Shown piece by piece: positions 12,780 through 25,445 of a stretch of DNA of 64,000 nucleotides. Numbering within the stretch: position 1 is the first letter of the stretch; every line of letters begins with the position of its first letter. A program made the position numbers and the translations under genes. The DNA comes from Cardiocondyla obscurior. Lineage: Eukaryota; Arthropoda; Insecta; Hymenoptera; Formicidae. The notes under the pieces were generated by a model. That model saw nothing but the letters and a program-made list of their open reading frames with translations, had not been told where the DNA came from and searched no databases. The stretch lies in NCBI RefSeq assembly GCF_019399895.1, contig NC_091888.1:218501-282500 (forward strand), read 5' to 3'.

Positions 12780-12793
12780 TCGCCAGCTGGCGA
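12780..12793. repeat. 14-bp perfect palindrome TCGCCAGCTGGCGA
   Basis: The sequence is its own reverse complement and contains a CAGCTG E-box at its centre. It could be a site for a dimeric bHLH factor, but a single site is weak evidence. Confidence 0.5.
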
Positions 12794-15700
12794 AGGCGAC
12801 CTAGACTGAACGAAACACAAGCCAAACGAGGAGAAGCGTTCTCGTAGAGAAAACGGTCAAGGAAGACGCGTCGTTATGTTGAAAGGCGTTGTTTAATTCC
12901 GCCATTCTGTTGCGACGGTTAAACGCACGGTCTGCCTGCCAATTACCGTAGGAATCTCGGGACGAAGGAACGTGAGACGCGCGGCGTCTGTGTGCGGTGT
13001 AGCCGACAACGACGACGACAGGGCGGTTTGCGCCGCCACCTCGGGGTGAAGGGGCGACGTGAGGGGTAGTAGCCGGCTCCGACCGAGAGAGCAGCGGGAG
13101 ACGCGACCGTGCAGGCGAGAGAGGGCAAGTGAAGTCCGGGAAATTAGCTGTTCCCGCGATAAATTGGAGTTTCTGATTTTCGTTTTGCGGTCGTCAACGT
13201 CACGTCCCCGATGGCCATTGCAACCTCTCTCTTTCTCTTTCTGTCTCTCCCCCCTCCGCACCCCGGCCACCCCCTTGGCCGTCGCCGGGTACATGGGCCA
13301 ACCTATTTACCAATCTCTGATAAATTGAGTTTCGTTCCCGCGTCATCCTTCCTCGCCGTATCGAGCGGTGAAAAGCGTTCGTACGTACGGCCACGACGTG
13401 CGCGGGTAGATCCGGAGAGAATATTTTCCGCTGAAGAAAATAAGCCTGCACCTTCGTGACTAAATCTGCCCGAAGTGAGCAAATGGAGATATCGCCGAAA
13501 ACCCAGCCCGCTTTATCGCACGCAAAGTCCGCGATATCATTTCGCGAGAGTATTATTACCGCGCGCAATTAGTGTTTATTGTATTTCGTTATGTCGCGAA
13601 TCTTTATCGGAGAAACTTTAGAGAGAAACTGAAGTAAGTTCTTTAATCAACTTCAGTCTCCTTTTACGGATTGATACTTTTGCAGGGCGAACTACGTAGA
13701 CGCGAAATTTGTAAAACAGAAAACATATAAATTAAATGCAACGTAAAAATTACGAAGAAACAAGTCTATTTATAAATAATATTTTTTCGTTAATTACAAT
13801 CGCTGAGTTTAATTCAATTAATTGATTGCAAGAATGCGCACATTAAAACGCCTCGTTTAAGGGTTGATAACCTTCGATTTTCCTATGCCATGAACTGAAC
13901 ATCTATGCTCGATAGTTATCTTCAAAACCAGACATGCCACGTACATCGGTTTAATTTCCCTCGGTTGCAACATGCTGCCAGATAATGATTCTGTAATCCA
14001 TTATGCTCTACCTTATGATTATGGCTATCTGCAAAAATCGCGGACCCACAAAATTTAATAGCTTAAGCTCAAAATCCTGCGAAAGCACAATTTATATTTT
14101 TATTTAAATCTTTTTATCATATAATTTTTTTAATAGTAAAGCAAGATTAATTAAATAACTGCACTGTATACGAGAGGAACTATCACGTTTTCAAAACGTA
14201 AAAAATAAAAATTAATTAATTCATTAATAAAAAAATGAAATTAACGAGAGTCATGACAAGAGATCCATATGATTGCATTAAAATTCGCGTTGAACACTAC
14301 AGTAATAAAACGGTTTTGTTTTTACGTGCTCCCATTCTTGCGCTCGATACTCCATTGAACAAACGTACCAAAATGGAAATGGATACCTGCACACAAAATC
14401 GACGTTAAGGCACTCAAATGGAATTCGCATCAGGAGTCAACTATTTGGTGCATCGGGTTGCCTCTCGCGGAAGAATCAATCAATATTCGGGCATCGTATA
14501 GCACGGTATTGAAAGCACGATTATATCAGGTGGTCCCTATTTCCGTTTGATATTGTAACATCAAAGTTATGTAAAATGTGGCTGCGGGGAAATGCCTTCT
14601 CGTCATTTATACTCCGCGCATTGCCCTTTACGGAATTTTTATCTACTTTTAGGATTATTTTATTTAACAATATTATTTTAAGTACTTTTCGAATCTATCG
14701 AGTTAAAGTTAAGTTAGCCATTTTACTATATATTTAATTTTCGTCAAAAATTATCTTTTTTGTTTTTTTTTCTCTTTTTTTAATTTAATTATTGATGAAT
14801 AAGCACGCTTTCGCATCACGCTGTTGTTCTTGCAAATTTGTGGCCCTAAGTGATACACCCTCAAAACCCTAAGGCATCTACTAAGTCCGTAACGATAATA
14901 AAGCCGTAGGGTATCTTATCTAAAGTCGGCAGAAAAGTAAAGAGATAAGGTCCTGAGACTCGATGCATCGCTTGTAATTGCGGGAAAAGAGATCACGAGC
15001 GGAACGTAACTTCGTAGCTGAAAGAAAGATAGAGGGGTAACGGCGAAGTTTTTTTATCGTTGAAACTTTTCTCGGAAGTATTGCGACGAGGTTTTTAACA
15101 CAACTGTACTAGCTTAACGAGTTTTTAACATAACGACTTCCACCCGTATTACGGAACTCGCGCGAAACTGGGAAAGGATGCATGCAGGACTCGTAAGAAT
15201 ATGATAATTACTAAAAACCCCCTTTGCTCACATGAAAATTAATTTTGCAACGCGTTGCAGTACTTTCCACCAAGCATTGCAGCGAGTTTAGTCACGTTAT
15301 TGGTCGCCTCATCATTGTCAACTTCGTCGTATCCGTTTAACTGTGCTTGGGTTATTAATTTTATTCTTATTATTTTTTTAATTCGACATTCTAAATAAAT
15401 AATCGTGTAATTTTTTATTAAAAATTAGTTTATTTATCTATTTATCTGACAACGTTAATTTTGAGTCGATCTTTTTTATAATCTTAACGAAAAAATGAGC
15501 TTTAAATGTGTAATTCTTTTTATTTAGTACTAAGTTATCGATATACCTAAAACAGCTAACATAAAAGGTTAAGGAAGCTCATACGGAGGCGATCGATCAG
15601 CAACAATGAGTTACGGTTAGGAGAAAGATTATACCGCTCCAACGGCGATGCACTTTCCAGGAAAGTGGAAGTCGATTCCCTTTAATATCCCGGAAAGCGA

Positions 15701-16984
15701 TTATATCACCAGACCGCAATAGGTGGCAAAAAGGGACGAAAAAGGGGGGGAAGATGAATAATTCTGAACGTTATTCGTAAGGCGCAAGAAAAGAGACTTT
15801 TAATGAGAGGCGTCCCGATATTTAAACGCGATTTCCTGAAAGAGAACGACGTTTATTCAACCGACTACGAGTTTGTCGACATTTCTATCTACATCCACTT
15901 ACACAATAGTCACACATATTGCGTATTGTCGATTGACAAATCGCGGGATCCGACGTGCGACTGCTGGATTGTTAAATTGAGGTTTCGCTCGTGGTCGCGC
16001 GAGCGTGATATCGTCACGGCCCTCATAATTCACTATCGCCGAGCGAACCATGTCCAATATTTCGATATCTTGAAACTAGAGCGACCGATGGCTCGTAAGA
16101 AGAAATGATCTGGGCGTATCGTATCGTCAGCGCAACGATAAAGACCGTAAGACTTCGCTTTCAGTAAATTTCAAACGTCGCGAGGCTGTAATTCCGCGAA
16201 TAGAAAACGACCGTTCTCGAAATCGATGTGGTATGCACAATGTGCAAAACTAAATACATTGTTAGGAAACAAGATGCTTTGCAAACTCTTGAACACTCGA
16301 TGTTTTTGAGAGCTGAACGTTATTGCGCCAAACGTTTCTTCCCGAACGGCGCCTTGCCTTTCTCCATACTTTTAATCCAATGCTGCAGCGTACCTCCGCC
16401 CTGCACAATATAACATTGTCGGAAGAAATTATCTCGTTGCCTACTGTAAAATAATTTTATATTGTTACCACCGTTTAACGAAGGGCTATTTTCGCACGAC
16501 TCGTAACATCCGAGTTCCGTTCCTTCACTTAAAAATAATTAACTGGGAATACGTTGGTCTGGGTTTCGGCTATTGCGTGAAATTAATAGTGTCACTGCCA
16601 TCACTTTTTGCGCAGCGCAAAGCCCATGAATTGCGTGTACCCCGAGTGATTTCCTTAAAAGGTCGAGGGAAAACAAGCCGGCTGGCATAATTTTATAAGT
16701 GTTTCGCGAAGACCGACCCGCAGAATGGTGGCGGATGTAAGGCAGTTACAGGGAGTGCAGAGCAGCCGAGGCAGTATTGCATTAAAATTTACATAATAGC
16801 CGACTCTAACCTCGGTGCATCGCCCGACCGAGCGCTATCCTCCTTTTCCTTCTCTTCTTCCCCGCCCTTCTATCTATTCGCTTCACCGCCCTTCGCGCCC
16901 TTTCTCAACTGCATCGAGAACGAACGCTCCAACTCTCTCTCTCTTTATATATGTATATACACATATAAAACGTTTTATATATAT

Positions 16985-16987
<3 letters not shown>

Positions 16988-17026
<39 letters not shown>
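16988..17026. repeat. (TA)n microsatellite
   Basis: About 39 bp of alternating T and A, flanked by further imperfect TATATA/CATATA sequence. Frames running through it read as repeated Y-I and are artefacts. Confidence 0.95.
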
Positions 17027-17029
<3 letters not shown>

Positions 17030-17975
17030 CATATACATAAAACGTACATTTCCTTCCTTGCTTCTCAAGATCCCAGTTCGTTCGTGAGAGTTCGTTTTGT
17101 TCTTTCTTTTTTTTTCTCCGTTTTCCGTCACTTAGTCGAGAGATCTTACCATCTCTGGCGTCTAAAGATAAATTGAAATGAAAGGTTGTACTTGAATCTG
17201 AACTCCACGATGTATGAAAATAAGCTTCGCTTCTGGTAACGAGTGTTCCTTCCGAGTCGTTTCTTCCTTCCGCGTATCTCGCTGACACTTGTACAACGCG
17301 TCAAACTAACGGTTATAATTAAAGGGGCTTTTGCAAGTTTAATCTTTTCCGCTACGCTCGCTTAATGACAGACTTCGTGTAGCTCGAGCGGACCTTGCTT
17401 GACATTCAGCCTACAAAGTACTGAATAATCCTCCGTGTTGCACAACGTTATATTTTAATTGTTATTTTTTTTTCTTCTTATATTAAAAAAGAGTAGGTGG
17501 CAAGAATAGCATCGCTTTCATTGTTGCCTCTTGTCTCGAAATATTAGCTTGAAAATTTGGCTGGCTTCGTGCCAAGCGAGAGTAAACGTCAACTGCCGAT
17601 GTTACTGCGCGTGATAAGAAATAAATTTTTAGGAAAAGAAAAAAAAAAAATTCGGATTATTAGTTTATTTTTGGGAGCTTGCTCGAACAAGAGTTTTATA
17701 ACGACGACGATTTGAGAGCTCGAAAGTGACACGGTTGTTCTCGTAATCACGAAAAAAAAACCATGCTCGTACTTTTAATTTTGGTGGAAGACGTTCGAGC
17801 TCGTCGAATGCATCATAAAAAACGTAAGCAGACAAACTCGGTGTTGAGAGCTCGACGCTTCGAGAACTTCGTGCGAGAAGGACAACGGCTAGTTGTCGAT
17901 CGGGCCTATTGCCGTCTCACTTTTTTTACGCGGTTGTCTCTTTCTCTCTAAGGGCCGAAATCTCGAACGGTCACT

Positions 17976-18010
17976 TCAGTCTAGTTGCGGATGCTCAGTC
18001 GCGCGGACGT
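17976..18010 (+). promoter_or_regulatory. Arthropod core promoter: Inr (TCAGTC) with DPE at +28
   Basis: TTCAGTC at 17975-17981 matches the initiator TCAKTY, with A+1 at 17978. GGACGT occupies 18005-18010, exactly +28 to +33, and matches the downstream promoter element RGWYVT. No TATA box lies near -30, which is usual for DPE promoters. The downstream 430 bp are CpG-rich, with possible donors further on. This would start a plus-strand transcript, the same strand as exons A and B. The Inr alone occurs often by chance; the exact spacing is what gives weight. I found no other pair at this spacing for the Inr and DPE sequences I searched by eye. Confidence 0.5.
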
Positions 18011-18723
18011 GTTGGTAATCGCTCCGCAATTTCGCGCATTTACGACCGCGAATAGAAAAGTATCGCGTACGAATAAGTGTCGACGTTGTCGACTCGGAAA
18101 CGAACTATCATTATCCGTCCTCCTTTGCTATTCCACTCGTCGTTTTGCGCTTTGTTTCGGACTTCGAAAAAGTGCGCCGCGAAGAAAAGGTTATGTCGCG
18201 AGAGGAGCGCACGGAGCGTCCGATATGAAGCTCGCCGCGTCCGGCATTACCGACCGCTTCACTTTCCATCTCGTTCAGCGGATTCCGGCAACCGCCATTA
18301 TCGAAGCGTGACATCTGCACCTCGCGCGTCTTCTTCGTCGCGGCCGAGGTTACATTGTAGCTAGTTTCTTGCGTCGAGATCGAGACCGACTCGAGTGAAG
18401 GACCCGGCGGAAGTAAATAACGCTAGGAATATCAAGAATGCAAATTTATGCAACTAATGATCGTTTGTCGCGCTTCGTAATTTTAATCAAATCGCCGCGA
18501 TAATCTACTGTCATTCTTTCGGTCGTTCGTCTCTTGAATGATAGTGATTATAAAAAAAAAAAAAGACAGAGCAGGGTAATATAGTGTCGAGTGATTTAAA
18601 GTGCATTGAGATAATTCCAAAAATTCTGCCACGGAAGGATGGAAGGAAGGAAGGAAGGAAGGACGGACGTACAGACAGACGGATAAAAAATAACTTAATC
18701 TAATCTAACCGGAGGATACAAAT
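17978..18723 (+). other. Possible first (non-coding) exon downstream of the Inr/DPE promoter
   Basis: If 17978 is a start site, the first exon could end at the donor ACAAAT|GTAAGTGAAT (GT at 18724-18725). The alternative is the weaker GGAA|GTAAATAA (GT at 18413), close to where the CpG-rich sequence gives way to AT-rich sequence. The interval has open frames of 108 and 95 codons that overlap each other and resemble no protein. The GGAA repeat lies inside the longer version. The exon's 3' end is uncertain, and the whole call depends on the promoter. Confidence 0.3.
18641..18681. repeat. (GGAA)n microsatellite grading into GGAC/AGAC units
   Basis: Perfect GGAA units cover 18641-18662 and are followed by decayed tetranucleotides (GGAC, GTAC, AGAC, GGAT). 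Confidence 0.9.
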
Positions 18724-21700
18724 GTAAGTGAATCGACAACACGCCCTCGGCTATAAATCACTCAATTACAATTATTAATATAATTAATCAATGTCCTAAT
18801 ATAACAACGCGCACATGGTTTTTTTTTCTAACTTTATATAAAAAGTACGGGGGATAATATTTACATGTCCGTGAAAATATCCCGTCGAATATCACATCTG
18901 TCTTTAACAAATCGAATTAAAGTGAAATCTCGCTCCATAACTTACGTCACAGTCTCAATTGTTTGGTTGTAAATAAGAATACTCGCGCACGTAAATTCGC
19001 GTTCGGTTCAGTCTCCTTCGAAATAAAATGAATGCACCGCTTATTATTGCCTTGCGCCGAGTAAACTGTATGACAAGGGGTAGTCTGATGCGAGGATCAA
19101 GTCGCTCAGAGATGATTAACGGGAACTCCGTTGCACCTGCACGGATCTTCACAATAACGCGCATCGAGGATACGAGAAAGTTTCAACCGGGATGCTGCGC
19201 CCGGTGCTTTTCGCGCGAAAGAGAGAGACAGAGATAGAGAGAAACGCGTCGTTTCCTCTCGTCCGTGTCTAAACGTATCTGCACCCTCGTACGCCGGAAA
19301 CACACCCCAGGGATGTGTAGAAACACGAACCTTCCTCCGCGCCTCTGGGTCGAAACATTGCCCTTTCTCGCGAGACCGGAACAGCCAGGCGTAGCGCTGT
19401 GATATACGTTGCACCGAATAAAAATCACACACGTATGTGCGAGCTAAGCAGGTTTTGGTCGCCCCGAAATAGTAGAGGCTGCAATTTTCATCGCAACCGT
19501 CCGCGGTCTCAACGGAAGTTGTGGGTTTTCGTTTCCGATTTAATTTTAAAATTAGTCACACGTTACTTAGGCAGGTTTTATTTTTATTCACCAGTTGCAT
19601 CGATCGCATCATTCGAATGTAATCTCTCAGAATTCGTAAGTTTGCTTTAAAAGGTAAATATATAAAAATGAAAGGGAAATATTTTCGATTCTGATACGCA
19701 GAGTAAATTTTTAATCGAATAGATACGGTGGGAACACGCGGTTTTATTTCCTCGGGTAGTTCTGGGCGACGTAAACTCGCAGAAAAAAAAAGAGAAAAAT
19801 GCAATACGTGGCAGTACTCTCTTCGTGTAGTATCTTTCTCTGTGCAGCTGTTTCGAAGGACTATATTTTCGAAATTATTCTCTCCATTGTACGCGCAATA
19901 ATGTACACATTGAGGATTTTACAAAGCAAAACGTTGCCGCTGCTGTATATGACGCATACGAGAAATATCAAATCGAAATAGCGAACAGAGCGGGAAAGCG
20001 ACTGAAGATTGTATCTCATCTCGCCGCCACGTTTTCAATGCGCTGAAAATTTCTAAAGTAAAATGGAATTTTTTCCTTTTTATTCCTTTTTTTTTTTTCG
20101 ACGAAAAGCGCTTCGCGCGTGCGAAAGCCTTTCCACCAGGAATCGGAGCAAATTCTCTTTTAGTTCATTAAAGATCAGCCCTCCCATACTCCGGCAGGAA
20201 AAAGTTTCTTGTCTTTCGGCCGAAGAAACAAAACCCGGAGAAAAAGCTCTAACGAGAAACTCTTTTCACTCGACTTCATCACGAAAGAGAATGTGGCACG
20301 GCGGCTATTCGAGGCTCTCTCTCTTACGGGTTTATTGCGATTCCAATCCTTTTCTCGGTTCGTCTCTTTTTTTTCTTTTTTTTTTTCTCTTTTTTTTTTT
20401 TTCCTCCCCCCGACACGCGCCGTCGGCGACAATAGACGAACTTGCAATTTCCAATGCCACGATCAGAAACGAGAAGGAAATGTAGAAGGCAATAAAGAAA
20501 TCGATGGGTGGCAGCGGCAAACCACCGCAAACGTTTCTTCCCTTACCTCCCCTCTCTTTTATTGGTTTGCATTATCGTCGGATATGAACCGCGCTTAAAT
20601 TCAGCACTGCATGAAATTTCTTTCATTTGAAATATGAAATCATATTTTACTTTGACAATTTATATAGTAGTAAAGTTTACGTCGTTTACGAAACGGGGCT
20701 CGCGCGTGCGTGCCGTGTTAGCGAAACATTTCGAATACGAGTGAAATTTTGATAGTAGATTTTTCTGGCGAAATCGATGTTGTTTTATACGTCGTATACG
20801 TAGAATCAATCAGCCGAATGATGTAATTCAACGATATCGCGTTACTTCATAAATATTAATTAATGCCAGTTCAACGTAGTCTCTCGTTATTGAACGTGAT
20901 GATTATTTTCGCTTCCTATAATTTGATATGAAAGTTGGTAATCAGATATTATATGATTTAAATGATAAATTTGCTGTCCAATTGCGTGTTTGAGAAAATA
21001 AATAAAATTAAGCGTCGCGCTATATTACGTACCACACAGATTACGAGATATTAAATTAAAAGACGTCATGGAAAAATAGAATAAACGTTTTGTTCTTGAT
21101 TTCTTGGCGGGGAGGGGAGGAGAAAAAAAAAAGAAAATTATTTTACACGAATTTAATGTAAAAGAAGTCTCAGGCGTAAACGGAAAACGAATCATTTTTT
21201 ATTTAAAGAATTCGTTAGGTCTGAGCGAGTATCGCCCATCTCATCTTCCTTAAATGTGAATTTTGCATTTCCACAATCTCCGGTGAAATCGTCAGATTCA
21301 TCCGTTATAAGAGGCGTGTCCTGATTTTCATCGATAAGGGCGCGCGGTCGATTTATCGCGGATCTTGAGGGGGCATCCGTTCGAGCACATTGCTACATTA
21401 AATCCCTGCATCGCTGCCACTCGTGCATAAATGTACGAGGAAGAAGCGGATTGATCTTCGGAGCAAAAGCGAAGGGCTGGCGTGGCACACCAAGTGGCCC
21501 TTGGCACGCTCGTGTAAGTACGTGCTGTGCTTCTCCATTCTGGCCGGCACTCCTGACAAATATAGGCGATATCAGAAGCGAAAGCGTACATGACATAAAC
21601 AAGATCCGTGCACGGCGTACCGGAACGAACAAAGCCGTCACATCGCGTCGGTGCACATATTTCCTCGCTTGTGTTTTATTTATTTCAGATGAGATATGTG

Positions 21701-24700
21701 AGCGTGCGATGATTTTTCTTTTTTTTTTTTCCATTTTTTTCTTTTTTTTTTCTGCTCTCCGCGTTCGAAATATTCGGAATATCCGGGAAACGGCTTAAAC
21801 GAGTGCTACCGTGCAAGTTTATTTTCGTCTGTGTTGGTTTATTAACTTTTCACCGAGCGAAAGAAAAGTCGTCGCATTTATATCTTTGAGAATTAAAATT
21901 TTGTAATTAACCTTTTTTTTCCTAAACAATTCTTACGTTTCAAACAGTATTTTCTTCCCCCTTTTGCATCGTGAATTATTATTCTTTTAATAGAAATGTA
22001 AATGTAAAGATGCGCCGGTTCGTGAGACTTTCGATAGAATAACGTTGTTGTGGATTATATTTGCGATTACGATTCGATTTTTCTCTCTCGATTCGGTTGT
22101 TGCATACTTCCGCGCACACGAAGATCGGCGCCACGAATTTGAAATAAATACACAGAGAAACGCCCGTCGTAATAACGCGCAACGTCCCAGACTCGTAGTA
22201 CGAGGTTATTTTATTGCCTACTGCGGCAGTAACAGAAGCAAGCGCTCGACATTTTATGAGCATTCGCGACGTAATGTTCACCTCAACCCAAGATCTAGTA
22301 CTCCATCACGATCGATACGAACTGAAAATTATTGGCACGTTTCTCATCCGCGTACTATTTTACCTCGCGGAGACACCAGGGCGGACTAAATTGATTCGGA
22401 AGAAACGATCGCGAGTCCGATTGATTTATCAAAATCTAAATTATGGAAGAGTTAATCTCAATTTAATTTTAAAAGTAAATAAAGGAAAAAAAAATCTTTT
22501 TTTATTCTTTTTTTTATCGGAGATAAATGACGAATATAATCGAGCGAACACGATAAATTAACTCCCTCAATATTTTACCATTGTGATTAATGCGTTATAA
22601 TAAAGATAAAATTTTTCCGAAAGTGGATTAAAGCCTCGGGTTAAAAAATGCCGCCGGTAATTTGGATGTTTGCTTCGGGTCGCAATGGTTTATCGATATT
22701 TTACGACATGCTGCTAGAGATACAGTCGACGTGGAGGAACGATACCGCGAATAGCGAAATATTTTCATATGTCGATTCGGAATAACAAACGGCATTTTCT
22801 TTTTGAGTCGTTTGCTTTTAGTGGTCCACATATATTTCTCTACAACAGTCTCGACGGAAGCGCATTTCGCTGCGCCCGCGATATCTATTTAATATTTTAC
22901 GATTCCATAGGTGTCTCCGTGTGGCACGAAATGTAGTGTACGATGTGAGAGATTTCCGGTAAGAGGCGGTGTCCAATGTGTCCGATGCGACCATACATTC
23001 GACGCGAATACACGTATATGTGCACAAAAACACGCACACACTCTGTATATCCGATTCGAAATACAGCCGCAGCGTTCCGTATATCTTCGAGAATGCGAGG
23101 CTTACCGTTACTTTAGATCTAAAGAATTCTTGAAGCTCTCTGTATTCTTAGAAGGTCCAAGGAAAATGATCGAGATATATATATATGTATATATATAGAC
23201 ATCGCAAATAGTACCGCAAACAGAGAATAATAACAACATTTTTTTTTTATAACCCAACTTTATTTGCGAGTTAAAGTTCATTTGTAGGCGCCTCTTGTTT
23301 CTCATTTCGTATTTCAAGAACTTTTAATGCAGGGCGATAAAGTTCCTGTTCATCTCGCTGAAGTCACGTATGTATTATTTCAGACGCATCCCTCAGATAC
23401 TGCAACAACGTCAAACAATGGTAGACATTTTTTTTTCTCCTCCCCCTCTCTCTTGTCTCTTCGCACGTACTATGAATAAGTAGATCGTAAAAGATTCATG
23501 GAATGTTTGCTGCGAAACGTACTCTCGATTTCGGTCGTATCTTTTATGTCGTGCAAGGCGAAGCTAAATATATGTAAATTTAAACTGGTATTATCAGAAA
23601 ATATTAAGCAAATTCAAAAATAGATCCTCGTTACATTTATATGAAAATTACTTTGAAATATTTGCAGTCATGGTTCTGAAATAGTAATGCAAACTAAGTT
23701 TTTATTTTTTCCTTTTTTTCCTAATTTTTTTCTTCCCGTATCATACAGCAATATGTATATTGCCGTTACAAAAGTTACAGGAACATCTGTTTCCGTCTAT
23801 CTGTTTGCTTGTTTCGAATCTCTTTTCGATTTTTCCCCCGTTACTTCTCAGTTCTTCCATACTTTACGTACGAGGCAGATAGTCAAAGGACTTATTGCGC
23901 AAGTTTCGATCGTATGCTAGTTTACAGGCAGCTTAGTGCCGGCATTGCAAAATTCTGCGTCTCAGTCGGCGAAATTGAATCCCAGCCTCCGGGGAAATGT
24001 CCCCGGTGTGTTCGCGGAGTCCGATTTCTACTGGTTCTCGTACCAAAGAAACTTGATTACTGAAGACGTTGTGTACGTAGCCTTTCACGAGCGCGCACGT
24101 GTAGGTGGTCGCGTCGAAACTCAAAAGAGAATGGAGGATGCACTGTATACTTTAGACTAATGACGAAATTATTGTTTACGTAAAGGACGACGGCAGTTTA
24201 TCTACGGTTTACCAGGCTAAAGGATATCTAATTCAGCGAGTATTGCAATATCGCGAAAAATGGCAGAAAACCAAGTGTTTTCTGTAAGAGAGAACGTGGT
24301 AAAGAATTAAAAATTAAATAAAAAGAAAAAAGAAACAATTTTGATTTATATATCGTATATATAATAAATTACCCGCCAGCAATTTCTTCGAAAATATAAA
24401 ATTATTTTATCCTTCTTGTACGTTCTATAAAATTGCGGGCACGCGATTTATTTCACCTTTCACGTGGCGACGTCGCGTCGGGAAGCGGCGGTGTTTCCGG
24501 AGCGCGTATCTTCGTCCGCTGTCACATACGGAATCTATAGAGCGGATATATCCCGTTATGCCGTCTATCTTGCATAATACTTTTCCTTATCCGGCTGTGT
24601 CATCTTTGCGATTTCCGTCGCGTAGGCGGCCTCGATCCACAGCGGCGGATATCCGCGGTCGTATTGCCTTTGATGTTCGCCATCGGTTCCATATTCGATG

Positions 24701-24957
24701 CGTCGAATACTCGTTTCCGCGAAAACGGAACGTCGGGTGCTCTCCACGTCGGCTGTACGGAATAACCTCTCCTCCATCCCCGCGCGGCGGATTGTAATAT
24801 GTTTTTCATATCTTTGCGAGCTATAATTCCGCTACGATCGCGACGAGCTGTCTACAATAATAGTCTCGTAATATTACTATTGCAGTGGGCAGATAGAGAC
24901 GGAAAAGGGATTGATGTTTTCCGCATCTTTTCATTCTCTTTTTAATTTTGAAACAAG

Positions 24958-24982
24958 TTTTTTTTTTTTTTTTTTTTTTTTT
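24958..24982. repeat. Poly-T tract (25 nt)
   Basis: Uninterrupted T run on the plus strand within AT-rich DNA. Confidence 0.9.
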
Positions 24983-25435
24983 AATATTGTAAAAAGCGAA
25001 AACATTTTTATACGTCTATAAAATAACCTTCTCGTATCAGTTTTATATATGTATAACTCTTTTACACATAGACATTTTATTTATTTATTTTTTCTTTTAA
25101 TAAATATTATTCTGCTAGCCGAACTTTTATATTTTATGAAATGGAATATTTCGTGAAATTCGCAAAAACTTGTAGTTGAATTTAACACGTTATTGAAAAT
25201 TATTACGTATCTAATAAAATATAGTATCAGATTTTTCCGTGGATTTTGCTATTTTTCTTTTTAGTGGTATATGTATAATAGTGCAGAAATTTTATTTTAT
25301 TTATTTGATAAATTTGGTTAAACACTTCATGAGTATATTTCGCGAAATACAAAAGAATCTGTCGTTGAAAATACATATATAACTTTTTAAAATATAAAAG
25401 GATTTAATAGAAGAATCAGCTTGGAGCTTACTGTC

Positions 25436-25445
25436 CCATATATGG
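25436..25445. promoter_or_regulatory. Perfect CArG box CCATATATGG (SRF-type site)
   Basis: It matches CC(A/T)6GG exactly and sits in a 12-bp perfect palindrome (25435-25446). Serum response factor and related MADS factors bind this motif in animals. A single 10-bp match in 64 kb is only a weak hint of function. Confidence 0.35.

Larger units (their letters stand above)
9981..17975. other. Stretch with no supported gene
   Basis: The stretch holds a GC-rich patch at 10440-11000 and another at about 12720-13560, separated by AT-rich DNA. Homopolymers of 23 A (11469-11491) and 24 T (12612-12635) are present, as is a (TA)n microsatellite at 16988-17026. Open frames of up to 181 codons occur in the GC-rich patches but overlap on both strands and have no recognisable domain. 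A frame of 101 codons at 15803-16108 (+) looks more protein-like but has no family, no conserved motif and no splice support. Confidence 0.55.
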
